From Opisthocomus hoazin (lineage: Eukaryota > Chordata > Aves > Opisthocomiformes > Opisthocomidae), in the NCBI RefSeq assembly GCF_030867145.1, contig NC_134422.1, positions 7,133,531-7,197,530 of the forward strand: DNA of 64,000 nucleotides, in the 5' to 3' direction. Of this stretch, positions 41,701 through 64,000 are shown one piece after another. The first letter of the stretch is position 1; the number at the start of each line of letters is the position of its first letter. Made by a program: the position numbers and the translations under genes. Under the pieces are notes generated by a model. That model was not told where the DNA came from, searched no databases, and saw only the letters and a list, made by a program, of their open reading frames with translations.

Positions 41701-44700
41701 CATTGCCACTAGAGTGAAGGAACACCAAGACAAGCAGATAGAACTGCAGCACAAAAGCTGGTGTCAAGCCCATTGATGGCAGAGCCCCATGGTCCCACCA
41801 CCAGCAGTTGAATGTGCTGGGGGGATGGTGGGCACCAGGCTTCATCCTGGGCCAGCCCTGTGTCCCAGCCCCATGTCCCACCACTCCACTGCCAAGGAAG
41901 AGGGAAAGCAGTGAGCTGATGGCAATTTTGGCCAGAGGAGACATATTAGTGCCCGGGCCCCAGCTCAGTGCCAGCCCAGGGTAATTGATTTCTGCTCCTT
42001 GGCATTGCCACTTTGACTGCCAACAGCCACCTCCGCCTCCTCAATCCTGCCATAAATGCTGTGAAATGGTGCCGAGAACCATCCAACAGCCACTGAATTT
42101 TACCCAGGAGATGACTGCACCTCAGCAGTAAGGGAAGTGGCTTTGCATATCAAGATTTTAAAGCAATTTGGGGCATTTTGGGATGGAAGACACTACTAAT
42201 TTCAAAAGACGATTATTATATTTATTGCAAAATCTGTTAGCCGCCCCATGAAAACACGAGCAGTACTTGGAGACAGAACATGTATTGCAGGCTGATGTGA
42301 AAACTTGGCCTTGCTGGTAGGAGTGAAAGTTTTCCCGGTGATTTCAGGGAGGTGAAGGCTTCATCCTACACTATTAGGAGGAGCTGAGGCATAATGGTTA
42401 CGTCCAGCTAATTCAATGCATTGCTATTGACACTTGAGAAATATGATCGACAGATGCATTCAGCTAGATAGATATCCCCTGGTGTAGAGAGCTGAAGTAA
42501 ATTATGGAGTTAAATTGTGAAAGATTTGACCTGATGTCATTTATAACTCAAGTCATAATTAACACTTAAAGTTCAACTCTATGGCAATTTTCTTTTAATA
42601 ACACTTAAAACCTATATAGAGCTGAAAGAATTACATAGATGTGATGAAGGATGACTTGAGTGGATGCCAGAATTTCAGTGTTAGTAATTAATCCTCAAAA
42701 CACCTTTGCAAAACTTATGGGTATCGTCACTGATTTTCAGTTTCTCCTTTGAAGAGAAGCGGGGTTTGCCCAATGCCTCCTCACAATGCGTGGCACCTGG
42801 AGATAAGGATTGAGGAGTTTTCAGCTGCTAAACCAGCAAATGCTCAGCTCAGCCCTGCTCCCATCTTTTTGCCTTGATGTTTTTTTATAATTCTACCAAA
42901 AATCTTCAGTAAGATTATGGACAAATCACTTGTCAAATGGCCTGGGTTTTCCAATTAGAAGCTATGCAAATGCAGAAGAAAAAATCTGCCATAAACACAG
43001 CTTCTGCTTCTAAGATTTTCATGTGGATGAAATATGAACCTCACTGCTGCGGGAAAAAACATGCTCTCGGACTGAGACCTTGTAAGCTGAGATTCAGCTC
43101 ACTGCAGGTTTTTATGGTCAAGTTATAACTGCCTGTAAAGCAGGGGTTTAAAATGGAAGTGCTGACAAAACTTTTAAACTACAACAGTGGAAATGGCGCC
43201 GCAATAATTTATAATCTACAGGCAGCTTTGGATTTATTATCGCAATGACAAATGCACTGTCATTGTTAATAGGATATTTCCCAGCAAGGACTTCTTGTTA
43301 TGCAAGCCAGGTTCACTATGTCATGCAGCATGATAGCAATAAAGTCTACAAGAATTTGTAATGAACTTCAATTACTAATAGATTATGGTTAATGGGAAAT
43401 ATGTGCAGTAAAGATATGGGTTTTTATATGCGCCTTCTGGTACTCTACAAGGCAATGATTTATGCTACAATTTATGCTATCTTTCTCCAGTACGAAAAAA
43501 AGCCTAAATTGGTGGAAAGCCACTCCATCCATGACAAATATTTAAGATAATTTTGCACATCATGTAAATGAAGATGTAAAATTAGATATTAATCCATTTC
43601 ATTTTAACATTTGTATTTTTATTAAAAATGAAGACTTTGCCCTACTGTGTAATGACATTAAAAAATCCTATCATGGGCTGCAAGCATGAATTACACTGAT
43701 GTGGAAATGGCGACAGCAACTGAGCTGTAAGTGCGTTTGTTCCATTTGCTGTTGTAATTAACAGAGCAGTGAGAATATTTTTCTACATATGATTTAAAGT
43801 AACAGCCCTGAAGCAGCTCAGGCAGATGTGTTTGATGTGGAAGGGATATATACATCAAGACCGGGCTCCTCTGGGGGGGGTCAGACTTTTACTCCCCCAC
43901 CTTTGCTCTCCCCCAGCCGCCCCGCATGGCGTCGCTCCGAAGCCATGCCTCATCCGCGGACGTCGGGCCGTTCCCTTCCCTGCACAGCAAACATCCAGCC
44001 AGAATTACCTGGGGAAATAATCACCTGACGCAGCATCAGAGCCACGAACTCATGCTTACTTATCAGAGGGATGCAGGCCCGGGCATTTGCCTGCTGTTTC
44101 AAAGCAGAGTTTGTCCTCCTCCTCCTCCCTACCTCCCTCCAGCTTTTTTCTCCTGTACCAGTAATGTAATCTGTGTATTCCAGTTTTATGTGCCAGAAAA
44201 ATGAAAAGAAAAAGGGATGTCTCCCAGTCTGAAACCAAGCACTGTTCAGAACCATCTCCGATGAACGTATAGATGCGATGTTAAGGATTGTATTTACCCA
44301 GAGTCACATTTCTGTAAAAGTTTTACCCTTCATATCTGAAACATGTATTTAGCCAGAAAGGGGTACCCATGCATGAAAAACTTGCAGGATCATTTCTGGT
44401 ATATTTTTAATACAGGTAGCCTGACACCCAGCTTGTTTCAATCAAGTGTTATGCTGGTTTAAGACCAGTGCTCTTGGTGAACCTCCCTATAAAGCCTATA
44501 AATTCACTTTCTGGGGGCACGAGTGAGGAATACCCATCCCGTTGGGCTGATCTGGAGATGTGCTTCTGGAATAAATTCCTGCTCATTGAGATAAGGCACA
44601 GTTTTTGAGGGGAAAACAATTAAATCTGTGCGGAAAGCACACAAGTAAGCTCAAAATTGCCATCTAAATCTCAGTCCAGGCTGGACTTCTCAAACATGCT

Positions 44701-45549
44701 CTGGAACAGCAGTACCTCACTGCACAGTTAAGGGCAACTGTCACACCAAAATGTGGCTCTTCAGGCTGCTAGGAAGTTGTTTGAGAGAGTTACAAAAATT
44801 CCTTTGGTTTTTATGGTCAAATGAGCATAAAATTGTGCTTCCCCACACTCATTTCCTACTAAATAATAGTTACAGTACTTACTTCTTGGAAATATGTGCA
44901 TTACAAATTTAAAATTAAAAATAATTTATCCCTTAAGGGTGCTCTTCTGATTCCGTTTTCTCCCAGCCCCTGAACGCAAGCAGCTGCGTATGCAGAGTAG
45001 AGTTTGCTGTATTTTTTTCCCCCTCAGTTTTTAAATGATGTTCTCCTCAGAAGCAGAAGCAGTGACAGAAGACCTCCCCAGGGTGTCTTTACCCCAGTGA
45101 ATTCTGCTTTTAAGTAAGAGCCGGTGCAACGCCACGCACCCAGCAAGGGCTCCCTCTCCCCGGCCTCTCCCATTCTGATTAAAGAGGGGAAGAAGCTCTC
45201 ACCTGCACTCACGCTGAATCTCCCTTTTGGGGGGTGTGTGGTCATATCTTCCTCTCATCTCTCCAGATCATGTCTGCTGTTCCTCGTCTCCCCCCCAAAC
45301 TCTAAAAAGCTTTTTTCTTGTGTTTTTACCTCTGCTAAACCACAAAACAAACAGGACATGCCCGTGCTTCTTGCTGATAGGTTTTGTTGTTGGATTTGGG
45401 TTCTTTTCTGTTCTGGCATTTCTGTGGCTCCCAAAGATGCATCACTTCTGACGGGGTTGATGTGGCAATATTCAGCGGTCACCTCTCTTGCAAGCACCAT
45501 TTAGAAGAGGTCACCAACAGCACAAAAGAGCTACGAAAATAATTGTAAC
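29713..45549. other. intergenic DNA downstream of HNMT
   Basis: Mostly unique-looking sequence. GC-richer patches lie at 32.2-32.45, 34.3-34.64, 37.1-37.4 and 41.75-41.97 kb, and AT-rich possible conserved noncoding sequence at 43.19-43.42 kb. Open frames up to 150 codons have no recognisable domain. SPOPL would be expected farther left from human synteny, but no exon of it was seen. Confidence 0.55.
44420..44610 (+). mobile_element. possible degraded LTR-like sequence
   Basis: CCCTATAAAGCCTATAAATT at about 44487-44506 is followed some 65 bp later by GGAATAAATTCCTGCTCATT. A TATA box spaced this way before a polyadenylation signal is typical of short retroviral LTRs. I could not find clear TG...CA ends or a target duplication, so the call is weak. 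Confidence 0.2.
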
Positions 45550-47189
45550 TTTAATTTGTTTCCCATTAGAAACACGTGCAGCAATCTGTCCTAATGAGAG
45601 ATGTTCTTGCTTGCTTGCTTTGGCATGTCACCATAGCAGCTTACAGATATACTGAGGTCTTCTAATGCAGGTGTGTGTGCGTGTAGCACTGTGTAAAAGT
45701 GGTAATAGATTTTGTTCTGTTCAACTGCTGAGAAATATCATGGAAACATTCTAAAATACTCTGGATTAATATTTGATCGCTGGGAGAAGTGTGTGTTTCA
45801 AATAATTCACCCTAAAAGGAATATAAAGAGCTATTAACACCCAATACAGTCTTCTGTAAATCACTTCAAATCATTAATACTCTACATTGTGTCAGAAACG
45901 TATACGCAAAAATAAAACATAATTTCTTGCAGCTAAAGTACTACCTAAAGTAAACCATTTCAACACTGAATGAAGTTATTTCAATGGCAGAAATCACACC
46001 TGTCTCAGTGGATAAAATGAGTATTCAAACTATTAAATTCACTCAAGCAACTGTGTTGTATTCCACCATGCATCATGCCTTGTAGAAAGCAGAACACTTC
46101 TTAAAATCATAAAATCATTTAGCACAAAAAGTACATCAACTACTGGAGTGGAGAAAGGCCCACATGGAGCAGAGACCGAGGAGGTGGAGCACCTTCCTGC
46201 TGAACATCCTGTACTACGTATAGAACAGGTTTATCTGACATGACCCCATTGAAAATGAAACAAATCCCACTGAAACCTGTCAGTTTGTCATCTGAGTTCA
46301 TTTTTACAAAGCTCACAAGCCACACATGGCCCTTGCTGCCAGGCTAGAGAAAGGCTGCAGCCAGGAGTTTTGCATGTTTAGCAGCAAAAAGCCCTGTGTG
46401 GCTGCCGTATCTGGTTCCCAAGAAAGGCTGTGCACCAGGGCACACCAGTGAAATCCACCTCTCCGGGACGGTTGCTACCACTGCTGAGTCTCAACCACCT
46501 TCAATCGCTTCGCTCTCGCAGTGCCAGTCTGGACCTGCTAAATAAATCATTTTGCAGATGCACCGTTGTAAAAATAAAGGAAAAATACAGGGAAAGGGAA
46601 GCAGTGCCATTAAACAGAGGTGGCTGGAGAGGCAGGAGCAGGCAGCCATCACATTTGCAGAAGGTATGAGGCCACTTTCATGATACTTGGAGGTATGAGA
46701 TCTGGAAGTCACAGCAAGATCAAGAAATCCCAATGAGCAGCCACCCAAACCCGCCCAAATCGTTGGTCATTCTGAGCCTCCGCTCTGGCCGGCTGCACTG
46801 AGCAGTTGTAATTTGCTTATTTGGTCTGTAGAGAATTTTTAAATGAAGACGATGAAACCACGTATAATTATTTGATTATTTCGTAGGAAGTAGTCAGGTT
46901 TCTGCAGTCAAGCAGCGGATGGTCCGAGTTACATCTGATGATACAACATCCATACGATAAAGCACAATTAACTGCTTAGTGAATTACACATTCATAGATT
47001 AGTGCATAATTGGGTATTAAAGCTCACTTATAACAACAGTTATTAATACCGATTTCTTAACAGGCTCCAAAAATTATATATCAGTACTGAAGCAAATTAA
47101 GCCATTTATAAAGTATGAAAAATATATTTCACCTGTCAACAGTTTGCATCAGGCTATTTGCTTTGCATCAGGAAGCAAAAGAAGTTAAG
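45550..47189 (-). other. HNMT: candidate HNMT 3' UTR, end not fixed
   Basis: Reading downstream of the stop on the minus strand I find no AATAAA as far as 45550. The first strong variant is ATTAAA at 45555-45550, about 1.6 kb after the stop. A weaker TATAAA lies at 47110-47105, only about 80 nt after the stop, and a GATAAA variant near 46235. The UTR could therefore be very short or about 1.6 kb long. The sequence is AT-rich and has no coding content I can support. Confidence 0.25.
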
Positions 47190-59960
<12,771 letters not shown>

Positions 59961-61889
59961 TCGGCCAGGCTGCTGCACCTTAGAGCACTTTAAAAAGTAT
60001 TACGCAATTTTGTGACAGAAGCTGTAAATCAGGTTTGAGCAACAAAGGGTAATACATCATGTTTAATCTGTGCAGGGCAAATGCCAGCATTTTCAAACTG
60101 TGCTGACACAGGACTCTGTTAAAACCCAGTAAAAGGATCTTTAGAGAGTTCTCAAATAAAAGAAAAATTTCCCTATTTCTTGAAGGCACGGAGAGGCTCC
60201 AAAGACTTGGTCTGGTTTAGAAGAAAGTGCAACACGCATCTCCAGAGATGCTGGCAGATGTCTCTATCTTTTTTTTTAATCTTTTGATGTTCTTTTAGGA
60301 AATGCTGATGGTGAGGTGAAAACAATAAAAACCTTATAAATGCACTCTTTATTTTTCTAGTTCCTCTGAAGATAATGGTACAATTCCCATGGGCAAAGTA
60401 GTTAATTCATGAAAGCCACATGAGTTACTGGAATGGTTGTTGCGCTAAACCCGGATTACACAGAGTTGGGAGCAGGGGAGGCAGAGCACACTACTGGGAG
60501 ACATGGGGCTGTACCTTGAAATCTGCACAAAGACATGTTTATCCCCTCTTAAATTGCAGTTTAAGTCCATCTTGCCCTAACTGGCGAGGAGAAAGAGGTC
60601 CCCTTCCTTCTCACAGGTCCCAGGCTTAAGGACTGCGCTGAGTCTCTTACCATCGGGTCTGACTTTCCTGCTGAGGTTACGTGCCAGCCAACTCTCGTTA
60701 TTTTTGTTGCTCCCTCAGACTGTCTCCAGCCAAGCCTTGTTGCTGTTGCAGTGCAGGAGCCAAGAGCAAAAGCCTCCCACCCACTGAGGTCCACAGTGCA
60801 GCTGGGATGGCTTCTCTCACCCCAGGGAGACCCCACGCCCCTTGCCTTTGCTCGCCACTGTGACCACTGAAATACAGACCATAGGCTTTTGCCAGACTGC
60901 TTCTCTCATCCCTTTGAATCACAATTCTGCCCTCTGTTGCGCTGCCAGTCCCTCCCAGCTGCACATCGAATCACAACAGTCTCATCTCTCCCCCAAATCA
61001 TGAACAGAAACGCCAAAGAGTAGTGGCCTCAGGTTCATACTCTTCGTTACCTCCCTTTCTGGCAGTGAACTGGTGATAAATTTTATGACTAACTGTGCAA
61101 CCAGCTTTCCACCCACCAAATAGCTGTCTCATTGTGGCCACATCTTTCTGGCTTGCTTATGAGGAAGTCATGCAAGATGGTGCCAGCCCTAAAGCTTCTC
61201 TCTGCATAGGAGCACCTCCTTCTCCCCTATGCACTGGGGCTGCTACACCACCGGCAGAAGGATGGGCTTGGCACAATTTCTCCCCGACATCTCCACGTTG
61301 CCTGGCAATCCTCTTCTTCTTTTTCTGATGCTCACTCCTCTTTGAAGGATGTTTTCCAGAGACAGCCATTGTGCTGAGCAGCTGCAGTTCCCCGGCTCCT
61401 CCTCCTCCTGCCCGCTTTTCAACCATTGTGTGAGCTGCTTGGCTTTACCCAGCTTCCTTCTCTGCTTGTGCCAAAGATAACATCCAGTTTGTGACATGCT
61501 TTGGTTTTGCATCCCATGAGCCACATCTCTACACATCCCAAATTTTGATGGGAGGACCTGTGGTGAAGGTTGGTGGGTATACACCTCCCCCAGTGCGTGC
61601 TGCTGGCAGAGCTGTTAGGCCAATTGGCAAAACCTATTAATTGCTGTCCTTGAGGCAGTCCCAAAGTCCAGCAGTACCTCCAGAGCAGGACCCAAGGTGC
61701 GATTTTCCACCCATACCACCGCTGAAGCAGACCTGGCTTTCGGCACGCTCCCCATACCCTAGCCCCTCAGACAGCAAGGATGCTTTCAAAGGGAAAACCA
61801 GCAAAACCCATGTATGTTAAACACCACCAATGATGAAAAGGGCCTGGTAACAAGCAGATGGGAGAGCTTTAAAAGCTTTGCTGGGTCCC

Positions 61890-62190
61890 GGACGCCCATG
61901 AGTGTTCGGAGCAGCGTGGGAAGGCGATGGCTCCCCCGGCCGCAGAGCTGACCCCCTGCTGCCTGCTTCAGCGAGCCTGGTGCTGTCAGATCAGGGAGGC
62001 AATCTGGCCCGTGCATTCGACAGACAGACCAATAAATTGCAGCCGAGCTGACCCTGCTAGGCGGAGGACGATCGCTGAGGCTCGCAGGGCGGTATCTGCC
62101 GCTCACGCCGCCCGGCTCAGCCGCCACGCGTGAGCCCTCGGACGGGCACACCGACACCCCCAGATCCTTCTCCCAGGTGACCACCGCTCG
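61890..62190. promoter_or_regulatory. CpG-rich stretch upstream of HNMT
   Basis: A locally GC-rich segment with roughly 25-30 CpGs in 300 bp, about 2 kb upstream of the first HNMT coding exon. It could be an alternative promoter, an enhancer, or simply a GC-rich patch. No convincing minus-strand donor or open exon was found in it. Confidence 0.3.
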
Positions 62191-62590
62191 AATCCCCAGC
62201 CAAATCTGAATTACCCTGAGGAAACCAAGTTTAAATTTTGCCAGAGGGAGTGAGGAAGCAAACACCTAGATGTATGTCAGGTGAGAATTACTGGTTGCTA
62301 ACCCACCCTTAAGATAAAGTGGTATATTCCTTGTTTACACGTTCCTCTGCTCTGCCCAGCTCCTCGCTTTTCACTTCAACTTCTTAAAGAGGCTTTGCCG
62401 TTGCAACTAACATGTGTTACTACCTTCACTTTTGAAAAAATATTTTGCAGTTAATAAGAGGAGATTTAGATAATCAGCCTTTTTTCTATGCCTCCCTCTA
62501 CTTCCCATGATTTAATTTGCCCACGTCCCCTGCTCGGTGGTCTCTAATGAGCAGCTGAGATTCATTTTCATGTTAGGTGCAGTTCAAGGA

Positions 62591-62668
62591 ATTTGTCTCA
62601 TTTATTTCATTATGCTTTTGGCTGTTTGAATTTGCCCCATTTATTTCATTCTGCGTTTTGCTATTTGA
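62591..62668. repeat. imperfect tandem duplication, 2 x 39 bp
   Basis: Two adjacent 39-bp units (62591-62629 and 62630-62668) share ATTTATTTCATT and a TTTGA end, with 33 of 39 positions identical. It lies upstream of HNMT between two CpG-rich stretches, within the candidate first intron. Confidence 0.85.
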
Positions 62669-63089
62669 ACTGCGGCCAGTTAACTCTAAAAATTAGTAAA
62701 GAAGGAAGAGAAGGATTTTTTCTGAATCAGGCTGGTAGAAGCTTTTGGATAATAATGTTCACTTGGGCATGTTCCCATCAGTAATCATCCAAATGTATAT
62801 GTACCTCCCTAAAAAGATTGAGGAGTTTCAAAAACAGACTTTGTGTTTACACTGCAGTTGCTTGATCCACCCCTGGTTTGCACCAGAGCTAGAGGAATTA
62901 AACCTGCTTTAAATTCACCGTAAAACCCTTCAAACCTTCCCTGCAAAGCCAGAAAACAAGGTGAGCCTGCCCTCAGCTGTAAACTCTTTGCAGTAGGAGC
63001 TTGGGCTTATTAGCACAGGATTATATCTTGTCGCCGAAAGCCAGCAAGAGAGGGAGATCCCTCTTGGAGGAGTTTAATACGATCTGTTA

Positions 63090-63345
63090 AGCTCGTGCCC
63101 GTCTCGCAGGCAGCCGTACTTACGTGCGAGGGGTCTGTGCCACGGCGCGATGCCGCTGGGCTGCTGGGGATGCTCTCCCGGCTGGCCGGCCGCCTTCCCA
63201 CGCAGCACGGACGGGGCTTCGCTGCCCGGGGAAGGAGCTGGAGACGTAACCTCCTGCGACGGCCGCTGCCTGCAGAGGCGGAGGCGGAGGTCTAAACCCT
63301 CCCCGCCGCGTCCAGCCAGAGCCCTCCGCGTGGTCCATGCCCAGC
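63090..63345. promoter_or_regulatory. CpG island, candidate HNMT promoter
   Basis: This is the densest CpG cluster in the window, about 30 CpGs in 250 bp. It includes a repeated GGAGGCGGAGGCGG element of GC-box type near 63276-63291. It lies 3.3 kb upstream of the HNMT start codon and contains a consensus minus-strand splice donor, fitting the 5' end of a transcript running toward HNMT. Divergent transcription to the right is also possible. Confidence 0.45.
63124..63300 (-). other. HNMT: candidate noncoding first exon of HNMT
   Basis: Inside the CpG island the minus strand reads CTCGCAC|GTAAGTA, a near-ideal donor with the exon ending at 63124. The pyrimidine-rich acceptor ending at 59898 could receive it, giving a 5' UTR intron of about 3.2 kb. 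The upstream limit is a guess, because no start site can be read from the sequence. RNA evidence is needed to choose between this and a start next to the first coding exon. Confidence 0.35.
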
Positions 63346-64000
63346 ACAGCCACCACACAGAGCTCTGCCGAGGTGTTAATTACACTCTGGATGAAAAACA
63401 AACCCCTGCCACTGGTGTGTAAGAAATGCGACTCTTGACAGCTTGGAAATAGTTGTCTCAGTGTGTGGCACACGGCAATGTACAGGAGCATGTACAGTTT
63501 GCCTATAGACACTGAACATTATAGGTCACTTTTTGCTTGTTAGCTGGTTTTCTTGCCAGCAGTTGAGATTTTGCTTATCCCTAACTTTCCAGGGCTTAAG
63601 CGATGGGAAGCGTTTTCCAAGTTAAGTGCACCCTCCACAGCCTGGTTAGGAGCAGTTTTATCCCAGGGAACGCGTGTGGAAAAAGACACTGACCCACTGA
63701 GCTTTGGTGTTCAGAGCACTAATAAAATATTTGCCCTGTGGGTGCCTCAAATTAGTCATTGTTCCTTCAAGTTTAGTGAAAAATCACTTTTTTGAAGTTA
63801 CATGAAGAAGTTTTCCTTCTGGACTGAGATGGAGAAATAAACTGTTCGTGGAGAAATGAACTGTTCGCTTTGCCAAAGTCATTTTAAATAATACCAGCAA
63901 TATTAATAATCATGCCTTCAAAGGCACAGCTGACAGAAGAAAGGCTGCAGTTTGACATTTAGCTGAAAGTTTACTGAAATGAAGATTTCATATCAACAGT
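63346..64000. other. upstream intergenic flank
   Basis: AT-richer sequence beyond the CpG island with the 2 x 19 bp duplication near 63.85 kb. No gene was recognised. THSD7B would be expected farther right by human synteny. Confidence 0.5.
63830..63867. repeat. tandem duplication, 2 x 19 bp
   Basis: The 19-bp units TGGAGAAATAAACTGTTCG and TGGAGAAATGAACTGTTCG are adjacent and differ at one position. They lie about 500 bp beyond the CpG island, outside the HNMT transcription unit. Confidence 0.9.

Noticed and set aside
41543..41944. Minus-strand frame of 133 codons with a hydrophobic N-terminus
   Set aside because: No homologous family was recognised, composition is GC-driven, and no splice or promoter context supports it.
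46105..46130. AAAATCATAAAATCATTTAG resembling a reversed CR1 tail
   Set aside because: The expected neighbouring CR1 block (GGTTGGAAAAGACC type) is absent, so the match is likely AT-rich chance similarity.

Overview
This window looks like vertebrate, almost certainly avian, nuclear DNA. It is AT-leaning and intron-rich, and it carries CR1 LINE 3' ends with the bird-type ATTCTGTGATT or ATTCTATG tail plus a solo LTR of the avian ERVL-like type. There is no bacterial operon structure, CRISPR array or phage-like content.

One protein-coding gene can be proved from the sequence: histamine N-methyltransferase (HNMT), on the minus strand between about 59.9 and 47.19 kb. I could place all six coding exons with GT/AG splice sites and compatible phases: 59867-59731, 58790-58738, 54948-54841, 51310-51180, 50584-50491 and 47545-47190. 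Together they give 879 nt, or 292 residues plus stop, the same length as human HNMT. The SAM-binding glycine motif, Glu28, Gln143 and Asn283 are all in register. The 5' end is open. A CpG-rich stretch covers the first coding exon, and two more CpG-rich stretches lie near 62 kb and 63.2 kb. The last ends in a near-perfect minus-strand splice donor and may be a noncoding first exon. The 3' end is also open, because I found no AATAAA within 1.6 kb after the stop.

Layout: 1-45.5 kb is intergenic DNA downstream of HNMT, with scattered repeats and no coding exon I can recognise. It contains an old CR1 at 2.3 kb, a CR1 tail followed directly by a solo LTR at 13.6-14.35 kb, a CR1 tail at 16.8 kb and a diverged dispersed pair at 19.1 and 20.2 kb. 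From 45.5 to 63.3 kb is the HNMT locus, with a CR1 antisense in the intron between coding exons 2 and 3. From 63.3 to 64 kb is upstream flank. From human 2q22 synteny, SPOPL would be expected beyond the left edge and THSD7B beyond the right edge; neither was recognised here.

The many open frames over 60 codons outside the HNMT exons look like chance ORFs: they overlap on both strands, lack family similarity and lack exon-like splice context. I found no convincing new biological system. The points most worth checking are active-site substitutions in HNMT, its promoter architecture, a diverged repeat pair and a few possible conserved noncoding elements.
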